Shown here piece by piece: positions 1 to 8,600 of a stretch of 64,000 bases of DNA. Both the position numbers and the translations under genes were made by a program. The DNA is from Bartonella schoenbuchensis R1 (GTDB taxonomy: Bacteria > Pseudomonadota > Alphaproteobacteria > Rhizobiales > Rhizobiaceae). Every line of letters begins with the position of its first letter. Position 1 is the first letter of the stretch. The notes below the pieces were generated by a model, which worked only from the letters and a program-made list of their open reading frames with translations, was not told the DNA's origin and searched no databases. The stretch covers positions 310,001 to 374,000 of the forward strand of contig NZ_CP019789.1 of NCBI RefSeq assembly GCF_002022685.1, written 5' to 3'.

Positions 1-81
1 GATGAGAAACATGATCCTGTTTATGGTATCAATTCTTTTCTATTGAATATTTCTGAATTATTTGAACGAGAAAAATCGTAA
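1..81 (+). CDS. C-terminal end of an unidentified gene (partial)
   Basis: Frame 1 is open from the left edge to a TAA at 79-81 and encodes 26 residues of ordinary composition (ending FEREKS). Only the tail of the gene lies in the window and I do not recognise the family. It is called because the frame is clean up to the stop and the sequence just beyond it becomes AT-rich and full of stops. It could be a chance open frame. Confidence 0.4.
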   Translation, partial: DEKHDPVYGINSFLLNISELFEREKS

Positions 82-1055
82 TGAAATAAATTGGTAATTT
101 TTATTTAGGGTTATTTCTTGATACATAAAAAAGCTTCACTTCACTCTTGTGTGGGCTATTATAAATGATTTCTGAATTAATTACAGATTTTAAGGATTCT
201 ACCTCACTTATGTAATGAAAACAGCTGCAAAGCAGGCATTTTTTACACGAGAATTATCCTGATGATGGTACTTTGTAGTTTTAATGTCATCGTTAGGTGA
301 GTGTTTAAAATATTATTGAAATATTTTTTAACAGTCTTTCCATTAATTTCTAATGATTTTATTGATAAGAACATTATGCTATTTATATGTTATACAAAAA
401 TAAATATATAATGATAAAATATAAAGTTAAAATAGCAATATTTTTATTATAAAAACAATCAATTACATCTGTACAGTATTTTTCCATAAAACAAAATTAG
501 CAATACTGAAAGATTTTTTGAGATTGTCTGATAATTGTATCGTTGGCTATAATAACGATTATTTTTTCAGCCTATTATTATGTAAGTTTCAAGATTTTAA
601 AGGTGTACTGTAGATATCATTGAACATAAAATGTGTTTCAGTGTTCGTTGGAACCCGTCTTATAAAAATACAAAAAAATTATTTATTGGTGCTCTTGCCA
701 TTTTATTAATGCGCGTTATGTAAAGAACAAATTGATCTTTAATAAAGAAATTTTTACAGCAAAATGGATTATATTTTTGATGGAGGTTATGCAATATTTT
801 TAAGAATAAGTTGTATATTTTCTTTGTTTGAAGGCCTTTAATTAAAAAGGCTCTAATCTTTTCTAAGCTCCAATATTTTTAAGAGATTTTAGAACGATGC
901 CGAAATAAATCATAGCATCGAAAGAATTGTTTTACCTTTTTTCATTTTTTCCTAGTGCGCAACAGTGGCTTTGCAAAAGGCTTTTCTTTGCTTTTTGTGA
1001 TGATGTTGGTCTCTGTTTTGGTGCTTCAATATATTGCCTTATTTCAAGGGATGTT
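82..1055. other. Long AT-rich intergenic region upstream of TAA1
   Basis: No convincing gene is seen. A 30-codon ORF at 631-723 encodes a short peptide with one hydrophobic stretch, but it lacks a clear ribosome binding site. A weak hairpin (GCCTTT at 834-839 pairing with AAAGGC at 846-851) lies upstream of TAA1. Unlike TAA2 to TAA5, TAA1 is not preceded by the conserved leader with the six-codon mini-ORF, so its expression signals differ from the rest of the array. Confidence 0.6.
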
Positions 1056-3032
1056 ATGCAAAAATTGTATTTAAGCTCAAAAAACAATGAATCGAATTGT
1101 TGTCATTTTCTCTATAAATCGTTTTGGATCAAGGTGGTTTCATTAGGGGCTGTGGTTTCATTAGGGGCTACAGTGATGATATTTCTATCGAGTGTTTTTC
1201 CAGTTTTTGCTACTGATCAGGGTGTTAAATATGGTTCAGATGCGTACGCAAAAAATCAACAAGATACTGCAATCGGCAGGGAAGCACAGGCTAAGGGGGA
1301 TGGTGCTACGGCTGTAGGTTCCTTTAGCCAGGCTGGTCAGCAAAATTCCACAGCGGTGGGTAGGTATGCAAAGGCTAATGGTTATGGTGGGACAGCCATA
1401 GGGACTTTAGCTACTACAGATAAATTTGGTGGAACTACATTAGGTACGGCTATTGGTTATAGTGCAGAATCACTTGTGTGGGGTGGTGTCGCTCTGGGCA
1501 GTCACTCTAAGGCTGATGTTAAGGAGGGAACTGCCGGTTATAATCCTGAAAGTGGTGTCACTTCATTAGATAGGTCATTAGCATGGAAAAGTACTAGAGG
1601 TGCAGTTAGCATTGGTGATGTAACCAAGGAATACACACGACAGATTGTAGGGGTAGCAGCTGGTACTCAGGATACTGATGCAGTGAACGTTGCGCAGCTA
1701 AAAGCATTAAGAAAATGGGTAGAAGACAAAGATGGCATTTGGAAATTTTCTGTGAATAGCAAAGATACTACAAGAATTAATTACGTGAAAAGGCTCGATT
1801 TAATTGAAGGTAAAAATATTGAAATTGTTAAAAATGGTAATAAGGTAACATTTGGTTTAACTGAGAGTGTTAAGCTAAAGGGTATTGAAATAGAAAATGC
1901 TGCTCTGAAGATAAATAGTAATGGGATTGATGCTGGAAATAAAAATATTACAAACGTGGCAGAAGGAAAAATTACTGAAGAATCGGCAGAAGCAGTTTCA
2001 GGTAAGCAGCTTTATAAGATGGGTAATGATATATCTCAATATTTAGGGGGTGGTGCAACATTTCGTGAGGATGGTTTTTTCGGGCCACAATATATTTTAT
2101 CTAAAGTTTCTACAGATGGAAGTGTGAAACGGGCTGATTTTAATGATGTTGGCAGTGCTTTTATAGAACTTGATGCAAATATCAAGAATGTAAATAATCA
2201 TCTAAAATATGTGTCCGGTAACTTTAGGGAAGCAATCGATAAGATTTCTGAAGATTTGAAACATAATACTGTGACATGGAGTGAATCTGACAAAGCCTTT
2301 GTTGCGCTTCATACAGAAAACGGGAAAAGAAAAAATAGCAAACTTACATTTCTTATGGATGGAGATATTACTCCTAACTCCACTGATGCTGTTACAGGTA
2401 GGCAGCTTTGGAAGACAAATAAGAGGATTAAAAGTCTTAAAGATAAAGTTAATAATGTGATTGATCGAGTTAACACCCTTACTGATGGGGTTGTTACTTA
2501 TGACAAAGATGAATATGGGAAAAAAGCTAATAGTATCACTTTAGTAGGTGGTAAAGAAGGTGAGCCTGTGCTCATTGACAATGTTGCAAATGGTGAAATC
2601 GAAGAAGGTTCAAAACAAGCAGTCAATGGTGGGCAGCTGCATGATTACGTTAAAGAACAAACACAACTTGCTCTTGCAGACGCCAACAAATATACAGATG
2701 AAAAAATAGGGAATATGGTTAATGATGCTGTTGCACAAGCTAATGCCTATACTGATATGAAGTTTGAGGCCTTAAATTATAGAGTTGAAAGCGTCCAAAA
2801 AGAAGCAAGACAAGCAGCAGCAATCGGTTTGGCTGTAGCGAACTTGCATTACATTGAGACACCAGGGATGCTCAGTATTGCATTTGGTAGTGGTGTATGG
2901 CGTGGTCAATCAGCACTTGCTTTTGGAACTGGTTATATGTCTGAAGATGGAAAGATGCGTTCCAACTTCTCCGTTACCACTTCTGGAGGGCATTGGGGTG
3001 TAGGAGCAGGATTAAGCTTAGCATTGAAATAA
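1056..3032 (+). CDS. Trimeric autotransporter adhesin, Vomp/BadA family (TAA1)
   Basis: An outer-membrane trimeric adhesin of about 658 residues. The frame is open from 927, but the ATG at 1056 is preceded by AAGGG five bases upstream and gives a typical extended signal peptide ending VFPVFA at about residue 52, so 1056 is preferred. Residues about 60-155 carry YadA-like head repeats (DTAIGREAQAKG, TAVGSFSQ, TAIGYSAES). A neck follows at about 194-218 (TRQIVGVAAG, DTDAVNVAQLKAL), then a short stalk with TDAVTGRQLW-type motifs and a YadA anchor from about residue 581 (QKEARQAAAIGLAVANL). The last residue is Lys, not the aromatic usual for outer-membrane proteins. The stop codon overlaps the start of the IalB-like gene (TAATG). 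The anchor-coding segment is almost identical to that of TAA5. Confidence 0.9.
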   Translation: MQKLYLSSKNNESNCCHFLYKSFWIKVVSLGAVVSLGATVMIFLSSVFPVFATDQGVKYGSDAYAKNQQDTAIGREAQAKGDGATAVGSFSQAGQQNSTAVGRYAKANGYGGTAIGTLATTDKFGGTTLGTAIGYSAESLVWGGVALGSHSKADVKEGTAGYNPESGVTSLDRSLAWKSTRGAVSIGDVTKEYTRQIVGVAAGTQDTDAVNVAQLKALRKWVEDKDGIWKFSVNSKDTTRINYVKRLDLIEGKNIEIVKNGNKVTFGLTESVKLKGIEIENAALKINSNGIDAGNKNITNVAEGKITEESAEAVSGKQLYKMGNDISQYLGGGATFREDGFFGPQYILSKVSTDGSVKRADFNDVGSAFIELDANIKNVNNHLKYVSGNFREAIDKISEDLKHNTVTWSESDKAFVALHTENGKRKNSKLTFLMDGDITPNSTDAVTGRQLWKTNKRIKSLKDKVNNVIDRVNTLTDGVVTYDKDEYGKKANSITLVGGKEGEPVLIDNVANGEIEEGSKQAVNGGQLHDYVKEQTQLALADANKYTDEKIGNMVNDAVAQANAYTDMKFEALNYRVESVQKEARQAAAIGLAVANLHYIETPGMLSIAFGSGVWRGQSALAFGTGYMSEDGKMRSNFSVTTSGGHWGVGAGLSLALK

Positions 3033-3604
3033 TGATAAGAAACCGGAAATATATTACAAGTCTTTTGTTTATTCTTGTTTTTTTAGGAAAGGCTGTAAGC
3101 TTTGCTGAGGAGCAAGAGAGTGTTTATACAGTGCATCCACCGCAATTATCAGTGCCCGGTGGAAAGCCTGGTGAAACACGCCGGATTATTATGCAGTTTG
3201 ATTACTGGACATTAATTTGCGATGAAAACAAAACAATAAAACAAGGCATCTGTAATGTAACTCAGACAATCCATAATGATAAAGAAGGTAACAAGGTCTT
3301 TAGCTGGTCACTTGTTTCTACAAAAAATGGTCAACCAGTTATGTTGTTACGGACATTGCCAAACGCTAACACAAATGCTCCTATTCAAGTCTTTATGGAA
3401 GGTGTCGAAAAACCGCTTCTTATTAGCTATAAGCAGTGCAATCGAGAAATCTGCTTAGCGCAGTATCCTGTAGGGCCTGTTTTAATGAAACAGATAAGTA
3501 AGAGTAGCAATGTACGCATTTCTTATCAGCTTAAAGAGGGAAAAACACTTTCCTTTGTGGCGCCATTTAAGGGCTTGGGTGAGGCGCTTCTCTCTTTGCA
3601 ATAA
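2765..3604 (+). repeat. Left copy of ~840-bp direct repeat bracketing the adhesin array
   Basis: The anchor-coding end of TAA1 plus the whole IalB-like gene recurs at 41079-41918 with a constant offset of 38314 bases and only scattered substitutions. Similarity collapses soon after the IalB-like stop codon. The two copies are in direct orientation, so recombination between them would excise everything between. Confidence 0.9.
3032..3604 (+). CDS. IalB-like secreted protein coupled to TAA1 (copy 1)
   Basis: A 190-residue protein of the invasion-associated locus B type. A signal peptide ends at VSFA (about residue 25). Four cysteines (LICDEN, GICNVT, KQCNREICLAQ) are spaced much as in the classical IalB at 52237-52794, which suggests two periplasmic disulfides. 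An upstream in-frame ATG exists at 2993, but it lies inside TAA1. The ATG at 3032 shares its A with the TAA1 stop (TAATG), so translation is probably coupled by re-initiation. Copy 2 at 41346 differs by about two residues. Family membership is by motif. A role with the adhesin is inferred from the coupling. Confidence 0.85.
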   Translation: MIRNRKYITSLLFILVFLGKAVSFAEEQESVYTVHPPQLSVPGGKPGETRRIIMQFDYWTLICDENKTIKQGICNVTQTIHNDKEGNKVFSWSLVSTKNGQPVMLLRTLPNANTNAPIQVFMEGVEKPLLISYKQCNREICLAQYPVGPVLMKQISKSSNVRISYQLKEGKTLSFVAPFKGLGEALLSLQ

Positions 3605-3731
3605 ATAAAATCAAAAAATATGATTTTACCTATTTCAGCATTGTTTTAATGAATAAAGTAATTTTTTATTGCTTAAAGTAATATAATTTAAGCTTGCAGG
3701 TTATTTCTTTCTGAATATAGTGCAAACCTCT

Positions 3732-3821
3732 GGAGAGGTGGCCGAGTGGTTGAAGGCGCACGCCTGGAACGCGTGTATATGGGAAACCATATCGAGGGTT
3801 CGAATCCCTCTCTCTCCGCCA
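3732..3821 (+). tRNA. tRNA-Ser(GGA)
   Basis: A 90-nt class II tRNA. The acceptor stem GGAGAGG pairs with the 3' TCTCTCC, followed by discriminator G and an encoded CCA. The anticodon stem CACGC/GCGTG encloses the loop CTGGAAC, giving anticodon GGA, which reads UCC and UCU. A long variable arm and a T-arm with GGTTCGAATCC are present. It lies inside the interval bracketed by the ~840-bp direct repeats. Confidence 0.97.
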
Positions 3822-5096
3822 AAATATAATAAAATCAAATAATTATGTAGAAGTTAGAGAATTTTTATTGCTTTGATTTTATTAAGTTTTGCAGATACTA
3901 TTTTTTGCTTTTTGTAGTTTTTAGTTGATTCAATAGTTGGTTTTTTGTGATTAGCACTCTTTATATAAAGAGATGCCATGCTATCTTCAGTTCACCCAAA
4001 ATTGCTTTTATACGTGAAATTTGCATCTCTGCATGAGCTGCTCTTTTATTATAGCTTGTGCTTTTTATCTTATAAGCCGATTTTTTAATGTTTGCTGCGT
4101 TACGCGCTTTTTTAAGCGAGTTATCAAGGGATTTCTCGATAAGTTTCTTGCTTTACTTGTCATTGATGAATGTTTCATCGCCCATATGATCAATTTAAAG
4201 TATTTTTACCGGTTTAGGCAAGATGAGAATTTGCTTGTTTCTGTCTCTAAATGAATGAATATTATTCGTTACGATTTTTCAAAATCATAATGCCGATGGT
4301 TCTTGTTTTTACAAAGGTGTCCCACGCTTTAATAGGAGTACAATCCACTTGTTGGGCAAATGTTACTGCATTTTGCTTGCTTCTGGTTTACCTACAAACA
4401 TTCCTCTGGTGTGAGCTTTGTAAAAGTTGCAAAGCAGCAATTACGCACAAACCACTGTTAAAATAACAGGAAAGGCTGAGGCAAGAGTCAGTATTTTAGA
4501 AGGAGAATGGAAATAGTTATAAAAAAGCTACCTCATTATAACCATTGAAAGTGATAGAAAACTGTCATAGTCAAAATCTATATCAAAAAAATATCTAATC
4601 CCGTAGCGACAAAACTAATTGATATTACTGAACTTTTGGTACCGTCGTGATGACTGATGAACCAAATACAACAAAGAAGGAAGTTATTGAAACGGGAAGA
4701 GATTTTGTTTCAAACACACCAACATAGCTAATCCTTTGTAAACATTTCTCGTAATAGAAAGATTTCACAAAAACCACTCCACTTAACTAGTTACTAATAT
4801 TATTGCTAAAACACACTTTACCCACGGCTCTTAATATCGCCCTTCAAACAAAAAGCGTTCACCAACACAGTGTTATAAAATTTCCCAAGTAATTATACTA
4901 CTCTGCAAATTAACCTCCCATAAACCATTTATTTCATTATTCAGAAATTGAGAACACCCCAATTTATTCAATGAAATATCCCAATAAACACTTCAAAAAT
5001 AAGCGCATTACAACACTACCTTCTTAGGAATCCGTTTTGGAAAAATAAAACACCCCCTTTAAATTTTTTGCTCGTTATACATATACCCCCTTACCC
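3822..5096. other. Gene-poor intergenic region between tRNA-Ser and the TAA2 leader
   Basis: Two short ORFs (4021-4254 and 4251-4466) have low-complexity, cysteine- and phenylalanine-rich translations and no good ribosome binding sites, so they are not called. A stretch at about 4445-4516 reads as protein-like sequence (TVKITGKAEARVSI) in a frame with stops just upstream, which could be a gene remnant. Around 5030-5096 there are scraps related to the 908-bp intergenic repeat. Confidence 0.5.
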
Positions 5097-5697
5097 TTTA
5101 ACATAAAGCCAAGTTGCTTTCCAAAAACCTTTAAAAGGCAAACAAAAGCAAACACTCTTAAACACTATCACTCAGATTAATCGCTTTAATTAAGGAGATT
5201 ATAAATAACGAACACCCCCATTCATCTCATATTTAGCTTACTAAATAACGCTTATTAAAACTCACTCACCCCATATTATTCTCTCAAAGGCTCAACATCA
5301 CACTTCCCTTTGTTTGAATAAAACTCTTGAGTTTCTTTTAAGCTAATAACGGCTAAATATACTTTTTTGACGCCCACATATATTATTTAACATTTCTATT
5401 TTGGAGAATTTGCTATGAAAATCATACACCCCTAAAACTAAAAGCTTTTTGTAAAGGTAAGACCTTAAAGGTCTTCTCTCCTTACTATTTATTGTTTGAC
5501 ACAAAGCTTATTTAGAAGCTGAAAAACTACACTCTTTTGTTTTTCAGCACGTTTGTTTTTTAGCACACGAAATTGGCTCTGCTTTATGGTTTGTTTTTAT
5601 GTTTTTTTACAACACAAAACCCATCATCAAATCAGATAGCGCCCAATTGTGACTTTTTGATGTCCAAATATGTTTTTTTATTTTTGAAAGATTTGTT
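5097..5697 (+). promoter_or_regulatory. Conserved 5' leader of TAA2
   Basis: This sequence is closely related to 10688-11306 and 23792-24410 and, over its 3' half, to 38554-38862. All four precede a TAA start that reads MKKVHI. It contains a six-codon mini-ORF with a good Shine-Dalgarno sequence, then about 260 bases of AT-rich sequence to the adhesin start, whose own ribosome binding site is weak (GAAAG). I cannot place the promoter. Conservation among paralogues may reflect recombination rather than function. Confidence 0.55.
5415..5435 (+). other. Mini-ORF MKIIHP in the TAA2 leader
   Basis: ATG plus five codons and TAA, preceded by TTGGAGAA. The bases around and after it (ATGAAAATCATACA, then a shared AAAAGCTT) resemble the start of the adhesin genes themselves. 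It may be an eroded copy of a TAA start, a leader peptide, or both. Confidence 0.4.
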
Positions 5698-8600
5698 ATG
5701 AAAAAAGTACATATCACTCCAAAAAACAAAAGCTTCATTGCTCAAAGGTTTTCTGCTGAGGTATCTTTGGTGAGAGCTGTTTCATTAGGGGCGGTAATGG
5801 CTACACTTTTGTCGAGTGTTTCTCCAGTTTTTGCTTCTCATCTTTCTTCAACGGGGTCGACAGTTCAAAGTGCAGAGTCAATAGTTCAAAGTGTAAGTGC
5901 AGGTGTGGTTTCTGCTAACGTTGCTCATGGGCGTGTTGGTGGCCGTGCTGGGGTGGCTAATGGTGATCGTTCTTGTGGGGTGGACCAGATTGTTAGCCGT
6001 AGTTCATCAAGGTTAGGTAAGAAAGTATCTGCAAAAGAGCAGTATAAGAAATTGAGCGCTAATCAACAATTTATCAATTGTGATCCTAATGGTTCTGTAA
6101 TTCAACCAGTTACTTGGATTGCTGATACAGATGCTATGTCTCGCGCTATTGCTGCTGGTGTGAATATGAGACAAGTTGCCGAAACGTCAGAGGGAATACA
6201 GGGTTATTTTGATAGTTTTACTTTGAGAGGTATTGGTACTCAGCTAGGTTCAAATGCGAATGCAGAGAGCGGAGAGGATACTGCAATTGGCAGGGAAGCA
6301 TGGGCTAAGGGTGGTGGTTCTGTTGCTTTAGGTTTTTCAAGCCAGGCTCTCCAGTCAGAATCTATTGTAATAGGTAATTACGCAAAGGCGGAGGGAATGA
6401 AGGCAATAGCTATAGGTTCTTTTGCTAATGCGAAGGGAGTGAAGGCAATAGCTGTAGGTTCTTTTGCTGAGGCTAAATTAGGTACTGCTATTGGTTATGG
6501 TGCACAATCATCTGTGGAGGGCGGTGTTGCTTTAGGTGATGATTCTAAAGCCAAAGTTGGAAAATGGGTTTCAGGTTATGATCCTAGAAGTGACATCGCT
6601 TCAATGGAAACGTCACCGATATGGAGAAGTACTATAGGTGCAGTTAGTATTGGTGATGTAAGCAGTGGAAAAACACGACAAATTACAGGAGTAGCCGCTG
6701 GTTTTGAAGAGACTGATGCAGTGAATGTTGCTCAGCTGAAAGCATTACAAACATGGGTAGAAGAAGAAGGTGGTACTTGGCGACTTTCTGTTAACGGTCA
6801 AAATGCTACAAAAGTTAATAAAGATACTAATCTCGATTTAGTTGCTGGAAGTAACAATATTAAGATTGTCAAAAATGACAATACGGTAACATTTGATTTG
6901 GCTGAGACTCTTGTACTGACGAGTGTCTGGACAAGAAATGTCCGCTTAGTAGATCTTGGTTTATTTATTGTGGATGGTCCATCAGTGACTACTGCTGGGA
7001 TCAATGCTTCAGATATGAAAATTAGGGGTGTGGCGGATGGAACTCTCCTCAGAGGGTCGAAAGATGCAGTTAATGCCGGTCAGGTTTATGAACTGAACAG
7101 TACGGTTGCAACGTATTTAGGGGGTAATGCAAACGTGTTAGAAAATACGGCACCGACTTATACAATTCAAAGGCAGATCTATCATGATGTTGGCACTGCT
7201 TTTACAGGTGTTGATACTTCACTGATGCAGCTTTCTGAAAGGATTAATGGTGTGGCAGATAGCATTCTTGTAGAGCAAAATTCAGGGACGAAGCAGATTA
7301 CTATTGGTGCAAAAACAGAAGGTATGGAGATCAATATTGCCAACAGTGGAGGAGAATCTCGGGTACTTTCTGGTGTGCAAAGAGGAGAGCTTTCTGAAGT
7401 CTCGATGGAAGCAGTGAATGGTGCACAACTTTATGAAGTAGATCAGAAGTTTGTTCCGTTGAATGCTACTATATCGAAAGTTGAGAGAAGTGTAGCAACT
7501 CTTGATGCAAATGTCACAACCTTAGATACGAATATTTCGACGTATTTGGGTGGTGGTGCCAATATACTGGCAAATCGAGCACCGATTTATACAGTTCAAA
7601 ATGAGACCTATAATGATGTTGGTAGTGCATTTAAAGGTGTTGATGATACATTGACACAGCTCTCTACTAAAGTTGAGGGTGTTGTAGGTAGCATTTTTGT
7701 ACATCAAAACCCAGGGACAAAGCTGATCACAATTGGTGCTAAAGTGGAAGGCACGGAGATTAAAATTACCAACAGTGGAGGAGAATCTCGGGTACTTTCT
7801 GGTGTGAAAGATGGAAAAGTTACTGCAGAATCAACAGAGGTAATCAATGGTAAGCAGCTTTATGAACTGAACAGCACGGTTGCGCAGTATTTAGGTGGTG
7901 AAGCCAACATACTAGAAGGTATAGTACCGACGTATACAATTCAGAAGCAGACTTATAATGATGTTGGAGCCACCTTTGAGGGTGTTGATGCTTCATTGAC
8001 GCAGCTTTCTAGTAGAATTGATAATGTGGTAAGTAGCAACCTTGTCCAGCAAGAACCAGGGACGCATAAAATCACGATAGGTGGCAAAGCTGAGGGTAAT
8101 GAGGTCTCGATTGCCAACAAAGATGAAGGATTACGCACCCTTACCGGTTTGGCAGAGGGATCTGTTACGGAGGGTTCAACAGATGCAGTTAATGGTTCAC
8201 AGCTTTATGAAGTCAAGCAAAGCGTTAATGTATTGACAGGCACAGTATCTGGTGTGCAGAATAATGTGACAAAGCTTGATAATAATATATCTGAGTATTT
8301 AGGTGGGGGAGCAAGCGTACTTGCAGGTACAGCACCAATGTATATGATTCAAGGAGAGGAGCATCATGATATTGGGAGCGCCTTTGCGGGCGTTGATACT
8401 TCATTGACGCAGCTTTCTGGTAGGATTGATAGTGTTGCAAATGTGGTAAATAATGGCCTTGTCCAGCAAGAGCCCATATCTAAGCTAATCACGATAGGTG
8501 GTAAAACAGGTGGTACTGAGATCTCTATTGCCAACAGAGATGGAGGAGAACGCAAACTTACTGGTTTGGCAGAGGGCGATCTCTCAGAAGCTTCAACAGA

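Noticed and set aside
927..1055. Upstream extension of TAA1 by 43 codons
   Set aside because: The extension has no ribosome binding site and would put a cysteine-rich segment before the signal peptide. The ATG at 1056 has AAGGG and gives a normal signal peptide.
3606..3628. AT-only hairpin TAAAATCA/TGATTTTA after IalB-like copy 1 as a terminator
   Set aside because: Weak stem, no T run, and not conserved after copy 2.
3732..3821. tRNA-Ser as an integration site for a mobile element
   Set aside because: No integrase, and I did not find a second copy of the tRNA 3' end elsewhere in the window. The array is better explained by tandem duplication and recombination.
4021..4466. Two ORFs of 77 and 71 codons between tRNA-Ser and TAA2
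   Set aside because: Poor composition, no ribosome binding sites and no recognisable family. More likely random open frames in decayed sequence.
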